Source: Bacillota bacterium
GTDB lineage: Bacteria; Bacillota_I; Bacilli_A; Acholeplasmatales; UBA5453
NCBI GenBank assembly: GCA_023436805.1
Contig: JAEZHT010000076.1
Location: 1 to 49,499, forward strand
Reading direction: 5' to 3'
DNA length: 49,499 nt
The position numbers were made by a program, and so were the translations under genes. How positions within the stretch are numbered: position 1 is the stretch's first letter; every line of letters starts with the position of its first letter. This document shows, in pieces, positions 23,141 through 32,420 of this stretch. The notes below the pieces were generated by a model that saw only the letters and a program-made list of their open reading frames with translations, was not told the DNA's origin and did not search any database.

Positions 23141-24223
23141 ATGATTATCGGATGTGTCAAAGAAATTAAAAAATATGAATTTAGAGTTGGTTTAACCCCA
23201 AATGCAGCGTCAGAGTATGTCAGAAGCGGTCATACCGTTTTGATTGAAAAAGGGGCGGGTTTGGGTTCTGGTTTCGCGGATGAACAATATGAAGCTTTAG
23301 GGTGTGAAATGGTTTCAGATGCGAAATCTGTTTGGTCTAGAAGCGATATGATTGTAAAAGTCAAAGAACCACTAGAATCAGAGTATGCCCTTTTTAGAGA
23401 AAATCTGATTTTATATACCTATTTACACTTAGCTTCCAATGAGCCTTTATACCAAGCATTGAAAGAAAAGAAAGTTTTATCGGTTGCTTATGAAACCATG
23501 GAATATCAAAAAACACTCCCATGTCTTGAACCCATGAGCATGGTAGCAGGAAGATTATCGGTCATTGAAGGGGCGAAATATTCTGAAGCCTTCTTTGGTG
23601 GTACTGGGGTCTTGATGTCTGGTCTTCCTGGCACACCAAGAGCGAAAGTTACCATCATTGGTGCTGGTATTGTTGGTCAAAGTGCGTGCCGTATGGCTGT
23701 CGGTATGGAAGCCCATGTTACTGTTCTTGATATCGATACAAAACGTTTGGGTTACTTAGAAGATTTATACCACAATAAAATCCATACCTTGTATTCGAAC
23801 CAAGAAAACCTAAAGAAATCGATCGTTGAAGCCGATGTTGTCATCGGGGCTGTTCTAATCCCAGGTGACGCCGCACCTAAACTCATTAAAGATGAATACT
23901 TAGAACTTATGAAACCAGGCGCGATCATCGTAGACGTCGCGATTGACCAAGGTGGTATTTCCAATTTCTCTAAAGTCACTTACCACGATAACCCAATATA
24001 CAAAGTGGGTCATGTGTTATTCTATGGGGTAGCGAATATGCCAGGGTCTGTACCAAAAACATCTTCAATCGCCCTCAATAACGCAACCTTAAGATATGGT
24101 CTAGAAATTGCCAATAAAGGTATCGACCAAGCGTTATTAAACCCAGTCATTCACAGTGGTTTACAAACCCGTGATGGTATCGGTGTTTATCCAACCTTAA
24201 TCAAATTATTTGAAAATAAATAA
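23141..24223 (+). CDS. ald: Alanine dehydrogenase
   Basis: The 360-residue length is close to the family's 370. The N-terminus MIIGCVKEIKKYEFRVGLTP has the substrate-binding Arg, followed by LIEKGAGLGSGF, KVKEPLESEY (catalytic Lys), YLHLA (catalytic His) and the NAD-binding VTIIGAGIVGQSA. The C-terminus contains VANMPGSVPKTSS. It reversibly deaminates L-alanine to pyruvate with NAD. A TAAAAT box and an AGAGGTGA site precede the ATG. Together with serine dehydratase and glutamate dehydrogenase it supports amino acid catabolism or redox balancing through alanine. Confidence 0.96.
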   Translation: MIIGCVKEIKKYEFRVGLTPNAASEYVRSGHTVLIEKGAGLGSGFADEQYEALGCEMVSDAKSVWSRSDMIVKVKEPLESEYALFRENLILYTYLHLASNEPLYQALKEKKVLSVAYETMEYQKTLPCLEPMSMVAGRLSVIEGAKYSEAFFGGTGVLMSGLPGTPRAKVTIIGAGIVGQSACRMAVGMEAHVTVLDIDTKRLGYLEDLYHNKIHTLYSNQENLKKSIVEADVVIGAVLIPGDAAPKLIKDEYLELMKPGAIIVDVAIDQGGISNFSKVTYHDNPIYKVGHVLFYGVANMPGSVPKTSSIALNNATLRYGLEIANKGIDQALLNPVIHSGLQTRDGIGVYPTLIKLFENK

Positions 24224-24224
24224 G

Positions 24225-24263
24225 AAAAAAGCCACAATCGGGATTACCGTTTGTGGCTTTTTT
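24225..24263. terminator. Bidirectional terminator between ald and the AlkD-like gene
   Basis: aaaaaagccacaa (24225-24237) pairs with ttgtggctttttt (24251-24263). Both strands end in a T run. It overlaps the last codons of the convergent AlkD-like gene. Confidence 0.9.
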
Positions 24264-24969
24264 GTCGCTTATATATAAGAAGTTCGTCTTTTTCTGCTTT
24301 GGATAATCGTAGACTTTCACGGCATTTTTGAATGCCTTTATTGACAATTTTCGGGTTTAGCTCTTTATGTTGAATGAATGATAGCGTTGGTGTTTTGTGT
24401 TGAATGATGCATTCCGATAACAACCACCCTGCCATCATAATGACATAATATGCATCTTCATCTTTCAAAGCTTCAATCGCGTTATAAATGGTTGGTAATA
24501 CTTGAGTATCTTTTACCATTTGAAATAGAATCATCAAACTGAGTCTACGGACAAATGGTTGAGTCGAATGACGATAGCCATAGGAAAGATCGATGAATTT
24601 GGATTGATTCTCTGGATGAATATCGAATGACAATAGATCACAATGAGCCCAATTTTCCATCACGGTAGCGTAACGATCTAAATAACGCTTCATTATATCA
24701 AAGTCTTTGATTTTGGTAATGAGTTTGCCTTGAATGGCGATGGATTCATAGTAATCATCAATGTGTAAATCTAGGAATGATAAGAAATTACCTTTGTGGA
24801 TCTCTTTTACCAACGAGTCCATCGTTTTTGTAGACATCGCCAATAGTGGTAATTTCGTGTTTAATATTTTTCTCGCCCAATCGATGGTTTGAGGTTGTTC
24901 GAACGATTTCAAGTGAATTAAGAATGGGTTTCGGTCAGCTTCTGTCCAATATGGTAAGTTAAGTATCAC
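24244..24969 (-). CDS. AlkD-like DNA alkylation repair protein
   Basis: This 241-residue all-helical protein matches the DNA alkylation repair (HEAT-like) family: FIDLSYGYRHSTQPFVRRLSLM in the middle, EDAYYVIMMAGWLLSEC (about 168-187) and the C-terminal LNPKIVNKGIQKCRESLRLS segment. Related enzymes excise N3- or N7-alkylated purines. The start is a GTG at 24969 with an AGAGGTGA site four bases upstream. The conserved aspartate needed for catalysis cannot be assigned with certainty by eye. It is a single gene on the minus strand, divergent from the PfpI gene. Confidence 0.85.
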   Translation of the reverse strand: MILNLPYWTEADRNPFLIHLKSFEQPQTIDWARKILNTKLPLLAMSTKTMDSLVKEIHKGNFLSFLDLHIDDYYESIAIQGKLITKIKDFDIMKRYLDRYATVMENWAHCDLLSFDIHPENQSKFIDLSYGYRHSTQPFVRRLSLMILFQMVKDTQVLPTIYNAIEALKDEDAYYVIMMAGWLLSECIIQHKTPTLSFIQHKELNPKIVNKGIQKCRESLRLSKAEKDELLIYKRQKSHKR

Positions 24970-25097
24970 AATATCACCTCTACAATCTAAGTTAATTATA
25001 CTCGTTTAGCTCAAAATCAGATATAGGGTAGTGATGCATCGAACCAGATGCTTCCCATTAGTCATGTTATAATGACCCTAGAAATGAGGTATTCATT

Positions 25098-25604
25098 ATG
25101 AGAAAAATAGCGATTTTGATTGAAGATTTATTTGACGATAAAGAACTCATCTACCCTTATTACCGCATGCAGGAAGCTGGTTTCAAGGTGGATTTGATTG
25201 GTTCACTTGCCAACAACACATATAAAAGCAAATTCGGGATGCCACTAAAAAGTGACATCGCCAGTAAAGACGTGTCTGCATCCGATTATGAGGCTGTCAT
25301 CATCCCAGGGGGTTTTTCACCCGATTACATGCGTCGCTGTCAAGCAACCATTGATTTTGTAAAAGCGATGGACCAACAACAAAAACCCATCGCATCCATC
25401 TGTCATGGCCCATGGTTGATGATTTCAGCATGTAATCTCAAAGGCAAAAACCTAACTGGTTTCCATTCGATTCGTATCGATATTGAGAACGCAGGTGCGA
25501 CTTATCTCGATCAATCGGTCGTGGTCGATGGTCATTTGATTACTTCAAGAACCCCAGCCGATTTACCCGATTTTACGAAAGCAATCATCAATAAATTAAG
25601 TTAA
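25098..25604 (+). CDS. PfpI/DJ-1 family protein (type 1 glutamine amidotransferase-like)
   Basis: The 168 residues match the PfpI/YhbO size. Motifs are IAILIEDLFDDKELIYPYYR at the N-terminus (the conserved Glu), VIIPGGFSPDYMR, and the nucleophile elbow IASICHGPWLM with Cys followed by His. Family members act as stress-related proteases or deglycases; the true activity is debated. It is a single gene ended by a perfect palindromic terminator. It sits back to back with an AlkD-like repair gene, so the pair may both respond to chemical damage. Confidence 0.9.
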   Translation: MRKIAILIEDLFDDKELIYPYYRMQEAGFKVDLIGSLANNTYKSKFGMPLKSDIASKDVSASDYEAVIIPGGFSPDYMRRCQATIDFVKAMDQQQKPIASICHGPWLMISACNLKGKNLTGFHSIRIDIENAGATYLDQSVVVDGHLITSRTPADLPDFTKAIINKLS

Positions 25605-25610
25605 AAAATA

Positions 25611-25639
25611 AACAGTTCACCATGGTGAACTGTTTTTGT
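25611..25639. terminator. Palindromic terminator between the PfpI gene and gcvPB
   Basis: aacagttcacca is followed directly by its complement tggtgaactgtt (25611-25634), with a T run on the plus strand and an A-rich lead on the other side, serving the two convergent units. Confidence 0.9.
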
Positions 25640-25641
25640 TA

Positions 25642-27099
25642 TTATTTCAATAAATCTTTGTATTTTACCCTTGGATTACGCGCCGCCGACACTTCATCTA
25701 AACGACGAACGACAGTGGTATATGGGGCATGTTTGACTTTTTCTGGGTCATTTTTCGCTTCAAATGCGATTTGTTTCATGACGCTCACGAATTGGTCTAG
25801 CGTTTCTTTAGATTCATTTTCAACCGGTTCAATCATCAATGCTTGATGGAACACGAGTGGGAAATAAATCGTTGGTGGGTGCATCCCGAAGTCTAGCAAT
25901 CTTTTCGCAACATCCAATGTCGTCACGCCAGTAGACTTATCGACCAAGCCATCAAAGACGACTTCGTGTTTACACAAACCTTTGATCGGTAGATAATAGT
26001 CTTCTTTCAAGGACTCTTTGAGATAGTTCGCGTTCAAGACCGATAATTCACCTACTCTAGATAGGTTTTCCTTACCTAAAGTCAACATGAAACTATAGGC
26101 TTTGATGATGACGCTGAAATTGCCTAAGAACCCAGAGACATGACCAATGGTTTGGATGGGTTGTTCAAGGACGAATTTGTTTCTTCGTTTATAGACCTGA
26201 GGGCTCGGTAAGAAATCGACTAATTTCTTACAAACACCGACTGGACCAGACCCTGGACCACCACCACCATGCGGGGTAGAGAAGGTCTTGTGCAAATTGA
26301 TATGAATGATGTCAAAGCCCATATCGCCTGGACGTGCGCGACCCAACAATGCGTTTAAGTTCGCACCATCATAATAGAGCAATCCATCGACACTGTGAAT
26401 GAGTTTAGATATCTTTAAGATGTCTTTTTCAAATATACCTAAAGTGTTTGGGTTGGTGAGCATAATCCCCGCGACTTCATCACTTAAGGCTTCTTTTAAA
26501 GCTTTGATATTAACTGTACCGTCTTTATTGGATTTGACTTCAATGATGTCAAAACCAGCAACCGTCGCGGAGGCTGGATTGGTCCCGTGCGCGGAGTCTG
26601 GCACGATGACTTTGGTTTTGTGTAAGTTACCTTTATGGTGATGGTAGGCTTTCATGATCATGAGGCCAGCGAGTTCACCTTGGGCACCCGCGAATGGGTT
26701 TAAGGAGAAACTAGCCATCCCTGAAAGCTCAGATAACATACGTGCGGTCTCAAAATAGATTTCTAATGAGCCTTGAGCGGTTTCCATCGGTTGAAGTGGG
26801 TGGATGTTTCTTAACCCCGGTAAAGCCGCGATTTCTTCGTTGATTTTCGGGTTATACTTCATTGTACAAGAACCCAGTGGATAGAACCCTGTTTCGATAC
26901 CAAAGTTCTTTCTAGACACATTGGAATAATGTCTAACCAAATCGAGTTCTGCGACACTTGGTAACAAGGTTTCTTCACTTCGCTTGAGGTTTTGTGGGAT
27001 CTCTTTTGAGATGTCATAAGGTAGGTTGTTCTTCGGTAACGAATAACCCACACGATCGGGTTTGCTGATTTCAAAAATCAATTGGTCGTATGCTTTCAT
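25642..27099 (-). CDS. gcvPB: Glycine dehydrogenase (decarboxylating) subunit 2
   Basis: This 485-residue protein is the C-terminal half of the split P-protein, a PLP enzyme that decarboxylates glycine and loads the aminomethyl group on the GcvH lipoyl arm. The PLP lysine is in INLHKTFSTPHGGGGPGSGP (about 265-284); other signatures are HGTNPASATVAGF and LYYDGANLNALLG. The start ATG overlaps the gcvPA stop as ATGA and has a GGAGGTG site. It is the last gene of the operon. Splitting of GcvP into two subunits is usual in Firmicutes. Confidence 0.96.
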   Translation of the reverse strand: MKAYDQLIFEISKPDRVGYSLPKNNLPYDISKEIPQNLKRSEETLLPSVAELDLVRHYSNVSRKNFGIETGFYPLGSCTMKYNPKINEEIAALPGLRNIHPLQPMETAQGSLEIYFETARMLSELSGMASFSLNPFAGAQGELAGLMIMKAYHHHKGNLHKTKVIVPDSAHGTNPASATVAGFDIIEVKSNKDGTVNIKALKEALSDEVAGIMLTNPNTLGIFEKDILKISKLIHSVDGLLYYDGANLNALLGRARPGDMGFDIIHINLHKTFSTPHGGGGPGSGPVGVCKKLVDFLPSPQVYKRRNKFVLEQPIQTIGHVSGFLGNFSVIIKAYSFMLTLGKENLSRVGELSVLNANYLKESLKEDYYLPIKGLCKHEVVFDGLVDKSTGVTTLDVAKRLLDFGMHPPTIYFPLVFHQALMIEPVENESKETLDQFVSVMKQIAFEAKNDPEKVKHAPYTTVVRRLDEVSAARNPRVKYKDLLK

Positions 27100-28409
27100 T
27101 TCGCACCTCCGACTAAGGATACTAAAAGATCCATTTCTTCAACCGTACGTTTTTCTGTGACCGCGAATAACATGTATTTGTCATCGATGATTAAACCCGG
27201 TAAAATGCCTTTTTGAATGCATTTTTGTTCAAACGCTTTTAAGTCAAAGGACGCTTCTAATAAGAATTCTTTGATGAAGAAGCCTGAGTGTACTGGTTTG
27301 AATTTGCCTGTCTTCACGAGTTGTTCTTGTAGGTAGTGGCTATTTTGATAGCATTGTGCCACCACTTCTTTTAAACCTTGTTTGCCCATGGTTGACATAT
27401 AGATGGTCGTCCATAATGCCATCAATGATTGGTTGGAACAAATGTTGGAGTTCGCTTTTTCTCTACGAATGTGTTGTTCTCTGGCTTGAAGGGTTAATAC
27501 AAACGCACGCTTGCCATCGACATCGGTGGTGACACCACAAATACGGCCTGGCATCTTGCGTAGTAATTTTTCTGTCGTGCCTAAATAACCAACATATGCG
27601 CCACCATAAGATAGTGGGATACCTAAACTTTGGCATTCACCGCACGCGATATCTGCTTTCATTTTTCTTGGTGATTCAATGGTTTCCAACACTTGTGGAT
27701 CTGCATTGATGATCATGATGCCACCCTTGGATTGAACTTTTTCAGAAACATCTGTCAAGTTTTCAACCAAACCAAAATAGTTCGGTACTTGACCGATGAA
27801 TCCAGCGGCGTTTTCTAAAGCTTGATCGAGTAAACTTTGATCGACTAACCCAGCTTTTGAAGGAATCACGAGGACTTCAATACCACGGTATAATGCATAG
27901 GTCTTAACAACATCAATCACATTCGGGTTGACGTTATCAGATAATACAATCTTATTTTTTCTGGTTTGAGCAACCGCCATGAACATCGCTTCAGCGGTCG
28001 CTGTTGGACCATCGTACATCGAGGCGTTTGACACATCCATGCCAGTGAGGTCTGTAATCATACTTTGGAATTCAAAAATGTATTGGAGGGTGCCTTGGGC
28101 AATCTCCGGTTGATACGGTGTATAAGCCGTTAAAAATTCTTCTCTTGAAATGATGGCAGGGATGACTGAAGGTGTATAGTGGTCATAAGCACCAGCCCCT
28201 CTGAAAATGATGAGTTCTCGGTTTTTACCCGATAACCCCTTGAAATGGTTTCTGAGTTCAATTTCACTTTTCGCAAGCGGTACTTGATAATCGGGTTTCG
28301 ATTGGAGTTTTTTAGGTAAGTCTAAAAAAAGCTCATCGATCGATTGAACCCCGATTTTATCGAGCATCTCTTGGATGTCTTGCTCAGTATGCGGGAAGTA
28401 TTTGAACAT
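27096..28409 (-). CDS. gcvPA: Glycine dehydrogenase (decarboxylating) subunit 1
   Basis: The 437 residues correspond to the N-terminal half of P-protein. Signatures include FRGAGAYDHYTPSVIPAI near residue 70, FEFQSMITDLTGMDVSNASMYDG, GGAYVGYLGTTEKLLRKMPGR, and the ALQAREQHIRREKANSNICS type segment (here starting LTLQ). It has no PLP lysine of its own and forms an alpha2beta2 enzyme with GcvPB. The start has an AGGAGG site; the gap to gcvH is eight bases and the stop overlaps gcvPB. Confidence 0.96.
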   Translation of the reverse strand: MFKYFPHTEQDIQEMLDKIGVQSIDELFLDLPKKLQSKPDYQVPLAKSEIELRNHFKGLSGKNRELIIFRGAGAYDHYTPSVIPAIISREEFLTAYTPYQPEIAQGTLQYIFEFQSMITDLTGMDVSNASMYDGPTATAEAMFMAVAQTRKNKIVLSDNVNPNVIDVVKTYALYRGIEVLVIPSKAGLVDQSLLDQALENAAGFIGQVPNYFGLVENLTDVSEKVQSKGGIMIINADPQVLETIESPRKMKADIACGECQSLGIPLSYGGAYVGYLGTTEKLLRKMPGRICGVTTDVDGKRAFVLTLQAREQHIRREKANSNICSNQSLMALWTTIYMSTMGKQGLKEVVAQCYQNSHYLQEQLVKTGKFKPVHSGFFIKEFLLEASFDLKAFEQKCIQKGILPGLIIDDKYMLFAVTEKRTVEEMDLLVSLVGGAK

Positions 28410-28417
28410 GTTGCCTC

Positions 28418-28795
28418 CTAATGTAAGGTCTTTTGATACGCGTCTGGTGAAAGTAGTTTAGCCACTTCAGATGGGTCTTTGACTTCAACTTCGATGAGCC
28501 AGTTGGCGAAAGCATCTTCGTTTAAAAGTTCAGGTTGTGAAACCAAGGCGTCATTGACAGCGATGACTTTGCCAGAAACTGGCATCAATAAATCAGACGC
28601 TGCTTTAACCGATTCTACAGCACCGAATGGGTCAAATTGACCAAAAGCACTGCCCACATTCGGTAAATCGACGAAGACGACCGACCCAAGGCTGTGTTGT
28701 GCATAGTCTGTAATACCAATCTTCGCTGTGTTGTTTTCAATCTTAACCCATTCATGGGTTGGGGTGTACAATAAATCTTTTAAAATCTTTTCCAT
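28418..28795 (-). CDS. gcvH: Glycine cleavage system H protein (lipoyl carrier)
   Basis: This 125-residue protein is of normal GcvH length. The lipoylated lysine lies in AVESVKAASDLLMPVSG (about residue 62), and the N-terminus has THEWVKIENNTAKIGITDYA. It carries the aminomethyl group between P and T proteins and electrons to dihydrolipoyl dehydrogenase. No dihydrolipoyl dehydrogenase gene is in this operon, so that subunit is probably shared with another complex elsewhere. An AGAGGT site precedes the ATG, three bases after the gcvT stop. Confidence 0.97.
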   Translation of the reverse strand: MEKILKDLLYTPTHEWVKIENNTAKIGITDYAQHSLGSVVFVDLPNVGSAFGQFDPFGAVESVKAASDLLMPVSGKVIAVNDALVSQPELLNEDAFANWLIEVEVKDPSEVAKLLSPDAYQKTLH

Positions 28796-28797
28796 GT

Positions 28798-29889
28798 CTA
28801 GACCTCTTTTTTATATTTCTTTTCGTAAAATTTTCTATTTCTAATGACGGCTTTGACCATCTTGTTTCTAATTTCAACAAATACTTCTGTACCAATTTTA
28901 ACACTCGAATCGATCATTGCGTTCGCGAGCGCTTTATTGGTGTTTGGAATCATATACCCCGTGGTGATATAACCAATCATCTTTTGGTTTTGATCGTAAA
29001 CGATATAACCATCCCGCGCGATGTTTCTTTCCAATAGTTCAAGACCGATGATTCTTCTTTCCAAGCCTTGTTCTTTTTGTTTGAGTAAAACATCTCTACC
29101 GATGAATGGTTTATGCAGCTTAACACCAAAGGACAACCCAGCTTCGAGTGGGGTAATGAACCCATTGATTTCATGGCCATATAACGGTAAGCCAGCTTCA
29201 AAACGTAAGGTATCTCTCGCCCCTAAGCCACAGGGTTCTACATTTAATGTCATCAATTGATCCCATAAAGCTACCGTGGCTTTGGGTGAACCATAAATCT
29301 CAAACCCATCCTCACCGGTATAACCGCTTCTAGAGATGATGAATTCATGATGGTTCCAAACAAAGGTATCAAAATGCATGAATACCAAAGACTCAACGGA
29401 TGGGATTAAATCTTTTAATACTAAAACGGCTTTCGGTCCTTGTAAAGCGAGTTGACCAAAGAATTCTGAATCGTTGGATAATTCAATATCATACCCAGAT
29501 TGATGGCTGGTTAACCATTTAAAGTCTTTGATGGTGTTGGATGCGTTCACAACCAATAAATAATGTTCTTGGTTATATTGATAGACCATCAAATCATCCA
29601 CCACCCCACCGGATTCTTCACAAAGTAAGGTGTACTGGAGTTGTTTGTCTTTCAAATCGGTGAAATCATTGGTGGTAATTTCATTTAAGAATTTGAGTGC
29701 GTCTTTACCTTTTAAATCAATTTCACCCATGTGGGAACAATCGAATACCCCACACGCTTCTCTGACTGCCTGGTGTTCTTGTAAGATGCCTCGATAAGAG
29801 ACCGGCATATCAAACCCACCAAACTCTGTCATTTTCGCGCCAAGCTTGAGGTGTCTATCATGTAGACACGTGATTTTCATATCCATCAT
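28798..29889 (-). CDS. gcvT: Aminomethyltransferase (glycine cleavage T protein)
   Basis: The 363 residues match GcvT. Motifs are MTEFGGFDMPVSY at the N-terminus, the catalytic Asp region VFDCSHMGEI, YTLLCEESGGVVDDL, and SRSGYTGEDGFEIYG. It transfers the one-carbon unit to tetrahydrofolate. The first ATG (29889) overlaps the lplA stop as ATGA; a second ATG at 29886 sits at better distance (seven bases) from AAGGAGG, so the product may be one residue shorter. It is the second gene of the operon. Confidence 0.96.
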   Translation of the reverse strand: MMDMKITCLHDRHLKLGAKMTEFGGFDMPVSYRGILQEHQAVREACGVFDCSHMGEIDLKGKDALKFLNEITTNDFTDLKDKQLQYTLLCEESGGVVDDLMVYQYNQEHYLLVVNASNTIKDFKWLTSHQSGYDIELSNDSEFFGQLALQGPKAVLVLKDLIPSVESLVFMHFDTFVWNHHEFIISRSGYTGEDGFEIYGSPKATVALWDQLMTLNVEPCGLGARDTLRFEAGLPLYGHEINGFITPLEAGLSFGVKLHKPFIGRDVLLKQKEQGLERRIIGLELLERNIARDGYIVYDQNQKMIGYITTGYMIPNTNKALANAMIDSSVKIGTEVFVEIRNKMVKAVIRNRKFYEKKYKKEV

Positions 29890-30857
29890 ACATCCTCCTT
29901 GAATAGACTGATGAATTCTTCGTTGGTTAAACCAACAATATAATCCGATATATTGAATTGATTGATGATTGTTTCAATCGTTTTGATGTCAAATGGCTGA
30001 TTCAAAAAGTATGTTTTCAATTCAGACGGTTCTTGGTCCGTAAAGTAGTCTCCATAGAGAATAAAATCACGGATAACCCCCCGGTTGATGTCTAGTTTGA
30101 CACCCACAGACCCACAGTTAAAGCGTTTAATGTGCTTGAAACTATAAGGTGGGTTGTTGCCTTTGATGTAATTGGGTTCGCTGAATTTTTTCATCCGTTC
30201 GAACACTTTTTGTTCTTGTGCTTCGCTTAATATGTATTCGCCATCGGTTAAATGTTTAACCAAGAAATCGGTAAAATCTTCAATGTCTTTACCCACCACA
30301 TCCTTCATGTTGGTGACGCGTTGTCTCACCGATTCAATGCCTTTAGAAATGAGTTTCTCATTCGAAGGTGTAATCGATTTAACCAAGACCTCAAAGTCCG
30401 TATCGTACAAAATGGTTCCGTGTAAACAAGACCCATATTGATTGTGGAAATACGCATTGCCAGAAAACTTTTTACCCTCGTGTAAGATGTCATTTCGACC
30501 GGATAAAACCACAGGGATATCGAGTGCGTCAAAGACGGATTTGATTTGGCTTAGTGATTCTTTAAAAATCACGTCTTTATCAAATTTTTTAGATAAAAAG
30601 CTGTATTTGATACACCCTTCATCTGAGTATACTGCCCCACCACCAGACAAACGTCTGAATACAGGGATATTGTTTTCTTTTAAAAAGGCTTCATTGACTT
30701 CGGTTTCTAACAACTGATTTTTACCGATGATGACTGCACCATAGACATGCCAAATGAAAAATAAATCTTCCTTCAAATCTTCCAATAAGACGCTTTCTAA
30801 AGCGAAGAAAAAAGGATCGATTTGTCTGCCGTATCGGCTTAAGTTCACGAATTTCAT
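29886..30857 (-). CDS. lplA: Lipoate-protein ligase
   Basis: This 323-residue protein has the LplA fold: FFIWHVYGAVIIGKNQ near residue 35, the lipoate-binding VFRRLSGGGAVYSDEGC, GRNDILHEGKKFSGNAYF with the catalytic Lys, and a C-terminal accessory domain. It attaches free lipoate to carrier proteins through lipoyl-AMP. It heads the operon lplA-gcvT-gcvH-gcvPA-gcvPB, so its natural target is the GcvH encoded two genes on. A TATAAT box lies at 30879-30884; I see no glycine riboswitch, because the leader is under 30 bases. Lipoate scavenging suggests no de novo synthesis, which is inference. Confidence 0.94.
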   Translation of the reverse strand: MKFVNLSRYGRQIDPFFFALESVLLEDLKEDLFFIWHVYGAVIIGKNQLLETEVNEAFLKENNIPVFRRLSGGGAVYSDEGCIKYSFLSKKFDKDVIFKESLSQIKSVFDALDIPVVLSGRNDILHEGKKFSGNAYFHNQYGSCLHGTILYDTDFEVLVKSITPSNEKLISKGIESVRQRVTNMKDVVGKDIEDFTDFLVKHLTDGEYILSEAQEQKVFERMKKFSEPNYIKGNNPPYSFKHIKRFNCGSVGVKLDINRGVIRDFILYGDYFTDQEPSELKTYFLNQPFDIKTIETIINQFNISDYIVGLTNEEFISLFKEDV

Positions 30858-30878
30858 AATTCACATCCTTCTCTTTAT

Positions 30879-30884
30879 ATTATA
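30879..30884 (-). promoter_or_regulatory. -10 box of the lplA-gcv operon
   Basis: TATAAT on the minus strand, 22 bases before the lplA start. No good -35 hexamer is seen at 16-18 bases. The short leader excludes a glycine riboswitch here. Confidence 0.5.
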
Positions 30885-30910
30885 CTATATAAAGCGCTTT
30901 CTAGACATCA

Positions 30911-30935
30911 AAAAAAATAGGCAAACGCCTATTTT
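30911..30935 (-). terminator. Terminator of the CotH-type lipoprotein gene
   Basis: aaataggc pairs with gcctattt around a four-base loop, and the minus-strand product ends in a long T run (eight Ts). It directly follows the TAA stop. Confidence 0.9.
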
Positions 30936-32401
30936 TATCGATACCCTTCAGTGGTCAATGTGGTGGTTAACCATTGTTCACGTTGGATTAAGTAATTTTT
31001 TAAATATTGAATCTGCTTGGCATACGTATCTGCTTCAACCATTTGAGGTGGGTTTGGCCAAACATACTCCCCTAAAATTTTCCATTTTTCGAAGTTGAGC
31101 AGTGCTTCAGTATACAATAACGAAGATACCAAATCCAGTTCAGCCATCAACTGGTCAAAATATAAATACGATACTTCCATAAACCTCACGATGAACCTCG
31201 ATTCAAATTCAGGTCGATCGATGATGTAGTTAAACCACGGGTTATAGTCGACCCAATAGCCTTGTGGACCAGAATCATAGTAGTCCCCATTACCACTGGA
31301 AATGTCGAAATCCCAAACCGGACCCATGCGCATGAGTTCGTTTTTATCTTTATAAATGTATACGGAGGAATAACCCACGTCGACTTGTTTGAATAATTCA
31401 GAAATGATGAAGTAATCGATGAATTGGTTCATGTCCATATAAGATTCATAGGTCCCTTGGCCAATCGATTGGATGAATTGATTCAATGTATTTTTGATGA
31501 ATTGAACCTTCCCATTCACTTGTGGGATAGTGAGTTCATCCATACTTGGGGATTTGATGACGTAGTTATAGCCGTCAACTTTTACCCAATTTAAGTCTTC
31601 TTCGCCTTCTTGCCAGATGCGGTCATTCGATTCCATTTCAATCAAGAATCCCCCATCCGCATCCACGGATTCATCGATATTTAAACGATTTTTATCGACT
31701 TCAACTTGTTCGGTTAATAAGTATAAACCATTATAATTGCCATTGATGAAGACTTGAACAAAACGGGTATCTAACGTATATTCGATGTCCAATAACGTTG
31801 AAAAATATTGTGCCAAGTAATTTCTAATCAGTGATTTGTCGTTGTATTCAGCCAGTAATACATAATCTCTCGCTGGACGCATACCCAACAAGCTTTGCCT
31901 TTCGGTAAACTTAATACGATATGGTTTTTTAGGGAATTGCCAAGTAGAGTTCCCTCTACCTTTGATTCCCATAGTCAAATTGTTTTGATCAAACGCGTCG
32001 GTATCTGAATCTAGCGTAACTGTCCCATTGACATAGGTATCTTTTGAGTTGATGCCTTCATTGTTTTCGGTTTGAATGTATAGTTTGGTGGTGATTGGAC
32101 TTAACCCATACGTCACTTCTTTTTCGCCAGTCACGACTTGAAAGCCCTTGGTCATTTTAACAGATAATACATCGATTAAACCTTTGAATGTATATTTTAA
32201 AGGTAAAACATAACCGATCGGTGTATCATTTAAAAACCATTCGAGATTGTAATCATCGTAAACGGTAGGTAAAGAAAAATCGGATGTGATTTGGCTAGGT
32301 ATCTCATCTAAAACCAGTGCTTTAGTGGTTTCAGAAGGTGTGCACGCCACCATCCCTAAGATGAGTATCATAACGATGACTAACGTCATTAATTTTTTCA
32401 T
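30935..32401 (-). CDS. CotH kinase family lipoprotein
   Basis: I choose the ATG at 32401 (MKKLMTLVIVMILILGMVAC): a GAGG site is nine bases upstream, whereas the frame's first ATG (32416) lies only about five bases from the -10 box. The product has 488 residues: a lipoprotein signal with lipobox LGMVAC at about 20, then a CotH domain. Motifs are GIKGRGNSTWQFPKKPYRI, LLAEYNDKSLIRNYLA, VFINGNYNGLYLLTEQV, GGFLIEMESND, and MGPVWDFDISSGNG, which holds the metal-binding Asp residues. CotH proteins are atypical surface protein kinases in spore formers. In a wall-less organism the target would be an exposed protein; which one is unknown. Confidence 0.9.
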   Translation of the reverse strand: MKKLMTLVIVMILILGMVACTPSETTKALVLDEIPSQITSDFSLPTVYDDYNLEWFLNDTPIGYVLPLKYTFKGLIDVLSVKMTKGFQVVTGEKEVTYGLSPITTKLYIQTENNEGINSKDTYVNGTVTLDSDTDAFDQNNLTMGIKGRGNSTWQFPKKPYRIKFTERQSLLGMRPARDYVLLAEYNDKSLIRNYLAQYFSTLLDIEYTLDTRFVQVFINGNYNGLYLLTEQVEVDKNRLNIDESVDADGGFLIEMESNDRIWQEGEEDLNWVKVDGYNYVIKSPSMDELTIPQVNGKVQFIKNTLNQFIQSIGQGTYESYMDMNQFIDYFIISELFKQVDVGYSSVYIYKDKNELMRMGPVWDFDISSGNGDYYDSGPQGYWVDYNPWFNYIIDRPEFESRFIVRFMEVSYLYFDQLMAELDLVSSLLYTEALLNFEKWKILGEYVWPNPPQMVEADTYAKQIQYLKNYLIQREQWLTTTLTTEGYR

Positions 32402-32420
32402 AAGTTCATACCTCATTACA

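Noticed and set aside
30858..30900. Possible glycine riboswitch before the gcv operon
   Set aside because: The -10 box leaves a leader of under 30 bases, too short for an aptamer.
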